Assembly (NCBI GenBank): GCA_037013495.1 | Contig: CM072807.1 | Coordinates: 1,957,001-2,021,000, forward strand | DNA: 64,000 nucleotides | Source of the DNA: Hippophae tibetana | Taxonomy: Eukaryota > Streptophyta > Magnoliopsida > Rosales > Elaeagnaceae | Direction of reading: 5' to 3' | Shown: in pieces, positions 36,301-47,100 of the stretch | Layout: the number at the start of each line of letters is the position of its first letter | Numbering within the stretch: the stretch's first letter is position 1 | The notes under the pieces: model-generated | The model's input: the letters and a program-made list of their open reading frames with translations, nothing else | What the model was told of the DNA's origin: nothing | Database searches by the model: none | Position numbers and translations under genes: made by a program

Positions 36301-38069
36301 TGATCAGCCCTTTGGCGTTTGGTATGAAGAGTTGTTAGAAGTTGATATTGGTTGGCCAAATCTGTTGTAGTGAAGCGAGTCTCAAGAAATTCCCAAACTT
36401 CTTTGGCAGTGTCAAAACGCCCAAATTCACCATGGATGGAGGGTAAGGTGGTGTTACGGAACCAGGTAATAATTTGATGGTGTTTACTCTCCCAGTCTTC
36501 AAGGCGGTCAGCAAATAAGAAGTTGTTTTCAGTGGTTTCTTGGATGGGTATAGAGATATCGCCAGTTATGAAACGCCATAGCTTGCGTCCTTTCAAGAAA
36601 CTTTTCATTGCTTGTGCCCAGGCTAGGTAGTTAGTATCATCAAGGGTGGTAGAGATTGGTTTTGGGACATCATTTCGGTCCATTTTAACGAAATAATGGA
36701 GGAAATGTAAAGCAAATTTATAGAAACAGTATAAAGGAGATATCCTTAAAAATAAAAAGAGGAGTTGAAAACAAGCCTAAAACCGGGTTGAAATGAGTCG
36801 AGTTGAGATGATCCGGGTTGGAGTGAGCCGAATTGAGGTGATCCGGGTTGGAGTGAGCCGAGTTAAGGTGAGCCGGGTTGGAGTGAGCTGAGTTGAGGTG
36901 AGCCGGGTTGGCTGTGATGAAGAGAGGCAAAATTTTGATAGAAATTTTAGAGATATATGAGAGGCTCTGATACCATGTGAAGAGTATAGAGAGATAAGAA
37001 GAAAGAATGATTTAATGTTGTATTGGTGTATCTTAGAATGTACATAGAGAACTCTATTTATAGAGTTGTAACAAGTGTAGTACAAGTGTGGTACAAGTGT
37101 AGTACAAGTGAAATAGTAAGTGTAGTATAAGTGAAATAATAAGTGTAGTACAAATGAAATAGTACAAGTGTAGTACAAGTGAAATAGTGGAAGTGTAGTA
37201 CAAGTGAAATAAATATAACTTAACAACAGCAATGTGGTGTATAACCCGCACAACAAGATTAAACTCAAATATACACGACTTCAATCCTAAAGAACGCTCT
37301 TTTAGGACACCCAGGTTTACTTCCAATACCAAATGCTCCAAACAGCCATATCAATAGAGATAGTATGTAACCCATATTATATAGCAATAAAAGGAAGTAA
37401 TAACTTACGTACCATGAGAGCATTCAAATCCTGAAAAGCGTCTTGTAAATTCCTATCAGTACTTTCAAGCATCTCTTGCTCCCTCCTGAGTATCCCAGAT
37501 ACCCCCACCATCCTTATGGTTCCATCCTTAGCATACAATCCGCTGCCCGAATCCGACCCAGAGCCCGAAGGCTGCGTCATGGAACCCGACCCTGATCCCG
37601 AGTCGGCACTCCCACTCTCCCAGGCCCTGGCTTTCCAATTTTCCCAGAACTTTCCGAAAAACGCATCAGAGTCACCCTTACCCCTCATGATAATAGTAAC
37701 CAGCGCCGACCTCGGTCCAATGGAATCCGAAACACGACCATCGGAGGATACAGAGAGCTGGAAGCGGACTCTAGGGGAGCTGCCAATCAAAGAGCGCAGA
37801 GATTTCTTGGGGGAAAATATGTGAGTAACGACGGAGAGAGGGATTGCGAAGGCCTCATAAGAAGAGGAAATGGTGGAGGTAGAATTGGAGAGCCATAGGA
37901 GGCGATGGGTAGTGAGAATCAGGAGACCAGATTTGAGGAGAGGGAAAGTGAGGAGGTCAGGACATTCGACATCGACCGAGGAGAGAATAGAGCACTCTAC
38001 TTCGTTTGGAAGTAGAACTGGTCGGCCGCTGCCGGTGAACTCTGCCGACGGTAGGCAATTAGCTGCCAT
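30331..38069 (-). CDS. VPS36: ESCRT-II subunit VPS36
   Basis: Vacuolar protein sorting-associated protein 36, the ESCRT-II subunit that binds ubiquitin and phosphoinositides through its GLUE domain and helps sort ubiquitinated membrane proteins into multivesicular bodies. Seven exons on the minus strand: 37413-38069, 31641-31844, 31398-31491, 31217-31274, 31013-31082, 30496-30631 and 30331-30419. Every junction is GT-AG and in phase, giving 435 residues against about 440 in Arabidopsis. Exon 1 (residues 1-219) carries the GLUE domain ([27 protein letters not shown]) and a Ser/Gly-rich linker. Exons 2-7 form the EAP30 winged-helix domain ([64 protein letters not shown]). Intron 1 is 5.6 kb because it contains a hAT MITE and a Copia element; all exons look intact, so the gene is probably functional if the intron is still removed. 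Confidence 0.95.
31858..32223. mobile_element. hAT-type MITE in VPS36 intron 1
   Basis: A 366-bp element with terminal inverted repeats CAGTGGCG at the left and CGCCACTG at the right, and subterminal CAGC / GGCTC motifs usual for plant hAT MITEs. It is flanked by a perfect 8-bp target duplication CATACAAC (31850-31857 and 32224-32231), diagnostic of hAT insertion. It has no coding capacity. On the VPS36 strand its end lies only 11 nt upstream of the AG acceptor of exon 2. Confidence 0.9.
32284..32533 (-). repeat. 3' LTR of the VPS36-intron Copia element
   Basis: 250 bp, TGTGAAGAG... to ...CTTAACA as written on the plus strand. About half its length (32388-32521) is a run of tandem units of about 23 bp based on AAGTGTAGTACAAGTGAAAT, some shortened. 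Nearly identical to the LTR at 36976-37225. Confidence 0.95.
32534..32542 (-). other. Polypurine tract of the Copia element
   Basis: The minus strand reads GAGGGGGGA immediately before the 3' LTR, the standard position of the plus-strand primer. Confidence 0.85.
32547..36683 (-). mobile_element. Copia gag-pol coding region
   Basis: Minus-strand coding region with domains in Copia order: gag near 36680-36000 ([18 protein letters not shown]), a [16 protein letters not shown] zinc knuckle near 35900, aspartic protease near 35600 ([13 protein letters not shown]), the pre-integrase LWHARLGH motif near 35220, integrase core near 35060-34600 ([12 protein letters not shown]), reverse transcriptase near 33950-33250 ([21 protein letters not shown]) and RNase H near 33020-32600 ([21 protein letters not shown]). 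Integrase before reverse transcriptase places it in Ty1/Copia and not Gypsy. The frame is nearly whole, with about one break; treated here as a recent fossil. Confidence 0.93.
36782..36912 (-). repeat. 30-bp minisatellite in the Copia leader
   Basis: CCGGGTTG recurs at 36783, 36813, 36843, 36873 and 36903, an exact 30-bp period, within units made of CCGGGTTGGAGTGAGCCGA-type sequence. It lies between the primer binding site and gag, in the untranslated leader of the element. Confidence 0.9.
36963..36975 (-). other. Primer binding site of the Copia element
   Basis: The minus strand reads TGGTATCAGAGCC directly next to the 5' LTR, complementary to the 3' end of initiator methionine tRNA as in most plant Copia elements. 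Confidence 0.92.
36976..37225 (-). repeat. 5' LTR of the VPS36-intron Copia element
   Basis: 250 bp, same length and borders as the 3' LTR, with the same internal tandem units. Because the element and VPS36 share a strand, this LTR's promoter and polyadenylation signals point along the VPS36 transcript. Confidence 0.95.
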
Positions 38070-38129
38070 TGACGGTGAGTTGGATCAGCGATTGGATATG
38101 CTCAATTTGGGCAGCCGGCTTTGATTTAT

Positions 38130-39047
38130 GCGCCTGAAGTAAGGATGATGGCCGGATAGAAAAAGCTTCTATTTGGAGTGAATTTGAAGAATTTTAATTG
38201 GAGTGTCAATTTTAGTCAAAAATTAATAGGATGAAATGGTTCATACTTCATACGTACTGCTTTAAATTTTGATGGTATAATTGTATTTATACATAGAGTT
38301 TTAATTTTAATTTTTTTAAATATGTTTATTTTTTATAAAGTAAATAAATATATTTAAAATATCTTAAAAAAATGAATATATATTTTTATTAAAAAATTAA
38401 AAGTAAAATCAATTAAATAATTTGATTACGTATACAAGTAGATTAAATATTATAATTTAAATTAAATAAAATTTAATTAAAATTGAAAATTATTTATAAA
38501 TTATCAAAAATACAATATATATGATATTTTAATTTTAAATTAATATATATCTAACAAAATATATTATTTATTATCACAATTAAGATAATCATAAAAATAA
38601 ATATATGATTAAGATTTGTTAAATACTCATGTCGGATAATTTGTAAAAATATTTAAAACATTTATTTTATTGTAATTATGCCCACAATATATGGATAACG
38701 ATAAAAATATGTCTAATGACATGTATTTTTAAAGTTACAATTATACTCATAACATATAGATAATGATGCAAGTATGCACAATGTTAAGCATGTTTTGATT
38801 GTTACCCATAATATGCCCAAAGTAGTGCATGTTCTTATTATTACTCATACGTTATGCGTATATTTTTATCGTTACTTATACGTTATGAGCACAATTATAA
38901 CAAAGTAAATATTTTGAATATTTTTACAAATTGTCTCATGCGTTATGGGTATAAAGCATAATTAATCCTTACATTTTAATGTTACTTAAAATATTAATTT
39001 AATATAATTATGTTATATTTAATATTTAAGTATAATGCATTATTTTA
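38130..39047. other. Intergenic region upstream of VPS36
   Basis: AT-rich DNA upstream of the VPS36 start codon. No convincing TATA box was identified. It contains one copy of a foldback repeat (38622-38972), listed separately. Confidence 0.5.
38622..38972. repeat. Foldback (inverted-repeat) element, copy 1
   Basis: The left arm has ATAATTTGTAAAAATATTT then TTATTGTAATTATGCCCAC. The right arm, inverted, has the same words (ACAATTATAACAAAGTA, TTTTTACAAATTGTC) and ends CATAATTAATCC. The middle has alternating CATACGTTATG / CATAATATG motifs. A second copy lies in VAL intron 12 at 53390-53672. Likely a MITE; superfamily and target duplication unresolved. Confidence 0.6.
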
Positions 39048-40260
39048 GGTCCTATCATTTTGGTGTTGGTATTCTAGTATCCAAAACATAGTGTCTATAT
39101 TTTATTTAATATTTTTGTTTATTCTTTGTAAAGTTGGTTACTAATGGCTTTGTATCACTTATAACATAATAATGTATTTTCTCGGTTCACACATTTACTC
39201 TATTAGATTGTTGTATATAATTTGTTTGTTGGATGTTGTTTGTTGTTATGTTTTTTAGTTGGAGATTGGATGTTCCTCTGTATATAAACTGCCTTTCTAT
39301 GCGGTTTTTGGCGAACTCGTTAAGGTAGTTTGCGAGTTTGGTGGCTTTTACCCTTGCAAAGGTGGTTGGTGAAGGTTCAAGATGCTGAATTTTTCTATGA
39401 ATTTCCCTCTCTTTTTCCTGTTTCTAAGACGATAAGTTCCACCCGTTTGTCACTAGACTTTCTCAATCCTTTCTTGATCTATTTTTTTCTTGAGTTTTAG
39501 GTCCAACATACATTGTGTTTATCTATAGGGCATAAACATTTAATATGAGTCTCTTTTATATTTTTCAAATACTAATTTTAATGTAAAAGAATGAGATTGA
39601 GTGAGATTTTATTAGAGTTAAAATGGATCGTTGGTTAGTGAAGAACTACATCATTTCGAGAAGTTTCTCTCAGTGTTAAGTTATTGTGTGTTAGCTAGTA
39701 GTTACTATGAAGAGCTTATGCGGTGTCACACCATGTGTCAGTTGGGTGATGCAAGGTTGCAACATTGTCCATAGGTGAGAAGCCTATTTAGTGGTAGCTT
39801 TTTGAGTTGGTATGTCGTGTATCAACAAGGGATTGCCAGGTAGTAGTCACATGCGATAAGCTTGTATCGGTGGTCATAACATGTATGTATATTAGGAGAT
39901 TGAGCCATTAGTAGTCGATCACATCACGAGGTGATGAAGCTTCGAGGATGAGCTTGAATCTACTTAGATCGGATGTTGTGTTGATAGTGAGTGGATGCAA
40001 CTTAGGTACAATTAAGTATGATGCTATAACTGATAGAGGTACTAGCATATATTGTTTTTAGTTGTGAATTGTTGAATGATTTTTATTAGTGATATTCTTG
40101 CTACTGAGTGGTTATACTAAGCAATGTAAAAATATTACCATATAAAAGATAAAATATATGTGAGTTTACCTAGTTACATGTTATGTTTTGTGTGTTATAA
40201 TACATGTCTTATATAATCTACTACTATAAGAATTACCCTAATTAGATGTCCCCACACCAA
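39048..40260 (+). repeat. Unclassified dispersed repeat, copy A
   Basis: Begins in TTTTGGTGTTGGTATTCT, shared with copy B at 40885. Then come GAGATTGAGTGAGATTTTA (39595), two to three ~67-bp units (39715-39890), GATCACATCACGAGGTGATG (39918), TTACCATATAAAAG and AGTTTACCTAGTTACATG. No coding sequence. Copies A and B are about 1.8 kb apart in direct orientation and clearly diverged, so they are an old duplication or independent insertions. Confidence 0.65.
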
Positions 40261-40874
40261 CGACTTTGAATCAAGGTAATTCTATTTCAAATAGATGTGA
40301 AACGTACTAGTGATACAATATGAAAATCCATATTTTAATTGTTTGTCACAAATATTCAGATTATTTCATTTAAACTCAATCCTCTTACGTATACTCTTAT
40401 ATGTTTAGTTTAAGCAAACATGAATAATCAAAAAAATTATATATTCATTTAAAAAAATAAATTATAACATAATGATTAAATAAATAAAAAATTTATTTAT
40501 TCTAATTTTAGTAAAATAAATTAAAATTACATTTCAATTTTTGGCTCCGATCCTAACACATACTTACCCTTGCTCACGACTGACCACTTGCTAGAAAATC
40601 AAAGAATTTTTTACACTTAATATTGAGAGAATTTTGTAAGAACAAAATTACCCACACACTTATTGTTCAAAAATGTTTTTCAGTTAAAAAAATTGTTGTT
40701 TTCAAATAACAAAGGATTCACGCATATAAAAGGTTTTAGTTGGCAAATTATAATATATTTTTTATCAACTTGGAGATTTTAAGAACACTCCTATATTCTA
40801 TTCTTCGTTGTTGGGAGACAAGATTTCGAAGCCCGAAAGTTACAATTATAGTCACACGCAACAAGGGTACGATT
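40261..40874. other. Spacer between repeat copies A and B
   Basis: AT-rich, with no feature recognised. Confidence 0.45.
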
Positions 40875-42900
40875 TTGTAAGTTCTATTGTTTTGGTGTTG
40901 GCATTCTGGTGTGCAAAATACAGTGTTTGTATTTTATTTGATATTTTTGTTTGTCTTTTATAAGATTGATTACTGGTATCTCAGTGTCACGTAGGACACA
41001 ATTTCGTGTTTTCTTGTTACACACACTCACTTTCGTAGTTTACATATAGTTTGCATTGTTGGGTATTTGTTGTCGTGGTGTCTTGTTGGGGACTGAGAGT
41101 TTCTCCTTGTTATAAATGTCGTTCATTGTGATTTTCGGCAATTGAGGCAACATTGCATTTCTGTTTCCTTGTTAGGTTTCTCGTCGTCCTCTCACTGACT
41201 TTGGTTAGTGAGTGTGTAACAGTTAGTTTTCGACGAGGGTCCAGGAGGTTGGATTTTTTTTCTTCTATAAATGTCCCTCTCTCCCATCTTGTTTTCTTGT
41301 CAAGCTTTGTCATTTGGCACCGGACTTCCCCCATCCGTTTATGGTTCGTTTTTCTTATGAATGTCAGATTTGGGAAATAGTGTAGCATTTATGTGATGCA
41401 AGATATCAAAGAAGAGTCTTTCTTATATTTCTCAAAAATTGAGTCGAGTGTAAAAAATGTAAGATTGAGTGAGGTTTCGATGAGAACTAAAATGTATAGT
41501 TGGCTAGTGGAAAGCCACGTCATTTTGAAGAGTTACTCTCATTGTTGAGTTGTCATGCGTCGACTGCTAGCTGCAAGAGTGCAATAGTTCCCATAAGAAA
41601 AAAACCTATATGGTGGTAGGTTAGGTGTTAGATGTTAGTTGCAAGGATGTAACCGTTCTCATAAATAAGAAGCTTATGTGGTAATATGTTATGTGTCGGT
41701 TAGGTGTTGTGAGGGCGTAACGTTTATGCATGTTAGGAGTTTATGCCACAAGTAATTGATCACATCACGTGATGATGGAGCTCTAAGGATTAGGGGTGTT
41801 CATCAGATCGAAACCATTGATTTTTATACTCATCCGATCCGATTTAACCATTCGATCGAATTAAAACATCTTAATCTGTAACCGATCCGATCACCTTTCA
41901 AAATCCAATGCAATCTGATCCGTAATCTATTCGGATTGGATCGATTGAATCCGATCAATCCGATCAATAAACATAATTAACTCTATTTTTTGTATTTTTG
42001 AATAAAAAATTTAAATTTCCACATAACATTAACTTATTTGAGTTAAAAGAAACCTTAAAATATGACTAATATAGGAATGACCAATGAGAATATGATTAAT
42101 ATATAAAATATAAATATATATTTAAGTATTTTCAGTCGGATTTGATGAGATCAAATGATACATAGTGAAATCTGTCATCCGATCTGAATTTAACGGATTG
42201 AAAAAAATTCCATTCGATTTGATCCGATGATCGGATCAAAATCGTCAAAACATTAACGGATCAGATTAGTCGGATGATCAAATTTTTTGCACACTCCTAC
42301 CAAGGATGAGCTTGGATCTACTTGGATCAAGTGTGATGTGGACAACAAGCAAGATCAACATAGGTAGTTAGGATAAGTGTCTCGATTGATATAAGTATTT
42401 ATGTTTATATTTTCTAAATAGTTGTACACTATTTATTTTGTTTCGTAGATTGTTTGCTATCGAATGATTGTCATAAGAAACTAGAAGATGTTACCACATA
42501 GGTAAGGATTTTATGTGGGATTACCTCGTTACATGTTGTGTTATGCTTTGATTGCATGATGTGAGAGTACAATCATTATTTACCAAATATGTTCTCATAT
42601 ATAAGGTCTTAAAGTGATTGAAAATCTTTTATAACTTTTTCAATATGTTTTCCTGATTCATATGTTGTGTAATGTTTGTAATTTATATGCACATTGATAG
42701 TCTGGATAAGAGTCTATGAGATACACTGTCACTAGTGTGTTTATCACATATTGTTCTTTCTTATCTATTGGTTGTTTTTATAGTGCGTTGAATTAAGTAT
42801 GTTATTTTTATTTCAATTCTATTGTGCTTTTCCCTTAATTTATTTTATGAGGCTTGCTTGATTGAGTTAGAATAGAACTCACAAAAATATTGCATAGGTT
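40875..42900 (+). repeat. Unclassified dispersed repeat, copy B (interrupted)
   Basis: The longest copy. It starts in TTTTGGTGTTGGCATTCT, has GATTGAGTGAGGTTTCGATG (41463), ~67-bp units at 41560-41740, GATCACATCACGTGATGATG (41760), then a hAT-type insertion (41791-42299). It resumes at GAGCTTGGATCTACTTGG and runs on through GATTGCATGATGTGAGAG (42552), CTGATTCATATG (42654) and GTCTGGATAAGAG (42702). The last part matches copy C but not copy A. No open reading frame of a known family. Confidence 0.65.
41791..42299. mobile_element. hAT-type non-autonomous element in repeat copy B
   Basis: A 509-bp insertion with inverted ends TAGGGGTGTTCA and (inverted) TAGGAGTGTGCA. It is flanked by an 8-bp target duplication CTAAGGAT / CCAAGGAT with one mismatch (41783-41790 and 42300-42307). 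Comparison with copy A, which reads straight through (CTTCGAGGATGAGCTTG), confirms both borders. The interior is rich in GATCCGAT/ATCGGATC motifs facing both ways. No transposase. Confidence 0.82.
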
Positions 42901-43880
42901 GATGTTTTCACCCCTCATCTAGATCTCAGTTAACTATTTGAGTTATAAGTTCAATCAATCTAAATGCAATTATTTCGACATATGAAAATCTCAGGTTTCT
43001 TTTTAAAATTTTCATAGTTAAATTACTAATATTATAAGAATTTTATTAGACAAATTATTGTTGCTTATACAATAGCTTTTGCATGATTTATGAATAAAAA
43101 TCAAACTTTTATTTTGAAAAAGAGTTTTTAAAATCAACAAGAACCCTTACAAATTGAACCTTGCCAACAATACCATTTTTAGACCCCTTGGTTAGTATGC
43201 TACTTAATGTCATAACAAATTTGCTTCATCTTTCTTACTATTTTTATTGTAACATTTTATGTTTCATATATTGATTATACACTAAATAAGAATTATATAT
43301 TATTTAATCAACGACGAACATGATTAATTATATAAATATTTTTGAATTTTATTTAAAAATATATATTTTACAATTTTTTTAATTCATAAATTATTTTATA
43401 TAAAGAAATTATGGTAAATTTATGAATTTATTCGTAGATATGTCAAATTAGCTTATAATTTTATTATTTTTAGCTAATTTTATAAATATATTATGTTATC
43501 ACCAATCATAATTACATAAAATTAAACTCTAAAATATTTATTTATTTTAATGTTAGGTAATAATTTTGTAAATTGTTTTATAATATATTTATATCTTTAA
43601 AACTTTTAATTTTTAATTTTATAAAAGTTTCTAACGAAATTTTTAATTATATGTTTAAAATTTTTAGAATGCATTAAATATGTTTCAAAAGTTTTATTAT
43701 TTAATTAAATTAAAAATTATAATATTTTAAATAAAATAAAATAAAATAATTAATTAACATAGATAAATAAAAATTTCTACCAATTTAAACTAGTTTAAAG
43801 AATTTTAATTTGAATTAAAATTAATAATTTATAACATAAATTAAATTAAATTAATTTAAATAAGTTAAAATTAACACAAA
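42901..43880. other. AT-rich region upstream of VAL, no gene seen
   Basis: Extremely AT-rich (43300-43870), with no coding or RNA feature recognised. Confidence 0.5.
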
Positions 43881-43887
43881 ATAAAAG

Positions 43888-43895
43888 TATAAATA
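43888..43895 (+). promoter_or_regulatory. Probable TATA box of the VAL gene
   Basis: TATAAATA lies just before a sharp change from AT-only DNA to GAGGAGACAGAAACGGCGAC, where transcription probably begins near 43915-43925. A CT-repeat (43985-43998), common in plant 5' leaders, follows. Confidence 0.6.
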
Positions 43896-44021
43896 CAACA
43901 CAATAAGAGGAGACAGAAACGGCGACGCCGAAGTAAGTGTTTTTCAAAGCGCAAATATATTTTTAACTTTCTCACCTCAACACCTCTCTCTCTCTCTTTA
44001 AGCCCTTTCTCCTTACTTGTT

Positions 44022-44108
44022 ATGGTTACAGTACAGATAAGTAATCAATTTGTTTATTTTAAGCTCTCTATTTTCTCTCTCCAGTGTACTTCCATTGTTG
44101 TATTTTGA
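44022..44108 (+). promoter_or_regulatory. Possible upstream open reading frame in the VAL 5' leader
   Basis: An ATG at 44022 opens a 28-codon frame starting MVTVQISNQF and ending before TGA at 44106-44108, 62 nt before the main ATG at 44171. If the leader is transcribed unspliced through here, this uORF could lower VAL translation. A leader intron would remove or alter it. Confidence 0.4.
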
Positions 44109-44170
44109 GGGTTTCACTGAACTTTTTGCTGTACAAGCCTGAGAGTTTAAAGTTTTATTTTGGAGCTTCG

Positions 44171-47100
44171 ATGTCTGCCGCGAAATCTTCGTCTTCGTTG
44201 GCTTCTAAGCTATGTTACAATACTGCGTGTAAGGAATTGAAGCCTGATAATCCGAGGAAGGGTTGGCGTCTTCGCGCCGGCGAGTTCGCTGAGCTTTGTA
44301 ATAGATGCGGGTAAGCTAAGCATTTTAATTTTTTTAAAGACTGTTGATTTTTTTTTGTTTAGTTTGCAAGTATGGTTTTGACTCAGATTGATCTGTTTGA
44401 ATTCGAGTTTGGGACACTTTTCTAGGGTTCTAGAAGTGGGTTTGGGTCTATTACATGATTTGGAGTAAGCTTTAAGCGAAAGTTTTGCACTAGTATCTAG
44501 GTGGAGATTGGGTTAAAAAGGCTATTTTGGGAAAGTCGGCTTTTTATGTGTATCTTTCTTCAGTTTTATCTTCTTTTTCCCGTATTTCTTCTTCTTCCTT
44601 GTTTTGGAAGGGAACTGGTTGTTGAAATTCAATTGGGGGAACTGAAGAATTCGATTTTTCTTGGTTTTACTTGGTGCTCTTATAAATACGAATTTCTAGA
44701 GCAGTTAATAATTTGGAATTTGCTTCAAATCTTGGTAAAAATAAACATTTTGTGTTTCTTCAATGTGGACGTTCATTTTATATTAGTAAATTCATTTTAG
44801 AAGCATTTTCTTTGAAAATAATTGTAAATTTGGAGCCTTGATTTTGTTTAAGGAATATTATATAGGTAATTTGAAGCTAGTGGTTTCTTTTTTGTCTTAG
44901 TTTATTGTTGGGCAGAGCGAAAGCGCAAACAAATAAGTATGAAATGAAAGCAAACAAAACACCATAAATTTAACGTGTTTCAACAAATTGCCCGGTCCAT
45001 ACCCAAAGTCCCAAATTTCGCTAATATTAATTTTTGAGTACGAAGTTTTTTCAATAACCCAATATACCTTATATCCCAAAAACAATATTAGGAATCCTAA
45101 ATGTCACTCATACCCAAATATCTCACACACCCAAAATCACACTTTTTTTAACCTTAGTCCTAATGATATCACGTAAAATATATATACTTCATGATATTAT
45201 AAACACATTACTTCAATTAGAATTGTATATTAATTAATTAAACTTGTAGCTTTCTCCATTCAGCCGTTGAAGTCCAACTTTTTCTACATACATGTAATGC
45301 ATAAGAAACCTTTGGGCTTCAACTCCCAAAAGTTTCTGTCCACAATGGACAAGAATTAATGTCGAAGCAAATTAATAATAAAACTCACATATAAGGATGT
45401 GACTCTTGAATTGCATAATACTCACCAACGCATGAAGCGTGAATGGCTGGCTACTAATTACTTCATTCATCACAATTCTAATTATTAGCCAAAAACATAA
45501 AACCTAAGTAAAAAAAATTTGCTTCACCACCACCCAAATGTTGAAACGTTTGTTTGTTTGTTTTTTTATAATTAAATTTAATTTTGAGCCAGCAGTTGTT
45601 GACCTTATTGATCTTATTAACGTATCCCGGTTAGACTGTAGAGCAGATAGAAGTATCCTTGTGTTTCATTAAAGTGGGAGAAATATTAGCACAAAAAAAA
45701 AGGGAGAAATATCAAAATATTCCTAAGGGCAAATTTTCTTTTTTTAGTTTGTGGTTTGTGACCTTTTCACCTGTTGCTAATGTGTTTAAGACATTTTGAC
45801 ACCTGAATTAGTAGGTCCTGATGTATGTAAGTGCAGCCAGTTTACTTTTTTCTTTAACTCAATTCTTTCGTTTTTCCTTAAAGCTTCTATCTAATCTTTT
45901 TCAGTTGGTTTGACATTCTAGAGTTATTTCTCCTTGAGAATATTGTTTGCTAGCTAACAGTTGGCTTTAACTTGAGAAGCACAAGATCAACAATAACCTA
46001 CAACATTAATATTATTTAGATTTTGCTAAGTTATGATATATCAAAGACCAAATGCCAAGATTCAATACCAAAGGAAAATGAAACTTCTATATAAAAACTA
46101 TTAACATTCCCATAAAAGATGCCAAGTTTATGTGCAAACTATTATAAAATTTTAATTTTCTCTTTACTTATTTTTGTAGTACTTCTATTCCATTTTCTTT
46201 ATACATCTTAAATTTGACATGTATCCTATGCAACACTAGATCCATTTTTGAGGAAGGAAGATTTTGTGAGACATTTCATGCAAATGTTACCGGCTGGAGG
46301 AATTGCGAATCTTGTGGGAAGGTGAGCAGGAGGCTTGTTATAATTGATTGTATTTTCCGTTATTATCTTGCTCGTATGAAAATAGTTGCTTTGATTTTTG
46401 TATTTTCTTGCATAGAATTGATATTGGTTCATTTATCTTTGCAGCAAATTCATTGCGGATGTATTGTGTCATGTCATTTATTTACATTACTGGACCCTGG
46501 AGGGATTGAATGCTTCACGTGTGAGAGGAGAAATATGATTTTGGTAGGGATCAACTAAGCTCTATGTTCACTATTCCTTCCTACCTCTACATGTTCTATC
46601 TTTGCTATAAAGTATCCTGTTGTGTGCTGTGTACCAAATGCACTTTTTATATATCATTTATGGAGTTGATGCTTTCCTTTTCGGTCGGAGTTTTGTAGTT
46701 TTCTTGTTAGTCGTTACATAACAAGCACCTTTTGTAAATAGTATTTGTTAGTCTTTATAATGTGATATAGAATGCTCAATTTAGGGGTATGGGAAAGATG
46801 GAGAAACATATAAATCCCTTCTGCTGATAGTGGGTGATATTCAAGAATGCGACGTTATAATTTGGCAGTTGTGAAATTCCATTTTTAGTACAATTTTGAG
46901 CTTGCATTATATGTATTGTTGTCAGTAGTAGTTTTATTGCAATGCCTTTTTTCCCAAAAGATTGGGATGCTTGAACAAGTATCTGATACTTAATTTGAAT
47001 TTTTCATGATTTAAAAAAAGTTGATATTAACCTGGTATTCTATACTGTGTAATCCAGACACCAAATCCAGCATGGACATGGGGATCTTCTGCATTTTCCC

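Larger units (their letters stand above)
32284..37225 (-). mobile_element. Young, nearly whole Ty1/Copia LTR retrotransposon in VPS36 intron 1
   Basis: A 4,942-bp element in the same transcriptional orientation as VPS36. Two 250-bp LTRs (TG...CA) flank it, with a perfect 5-bp target duplication ACAGC (32279-32283 and 37226-37230). The initiator-Met primer binding site, polypurine tract and gag-pol region are all present. The LTRs differ at about three positions in 250 (about 1.2%), which at the commonly used plant rate of 1.3e-8 per site per year gives roughly half a million years. The coding region looks almost whole, with about one break. It is the youngest dated insertion in the window. 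Copia sublineage not determined. Confidence 0.95.

Noticed and set aside
37516-38124. Plus-strand open frames of 84-102 codons opposite VPS36 exon 1
   Set aside because: They are the antisense of the GC-richer GLUE-domain exon and show no family motif.
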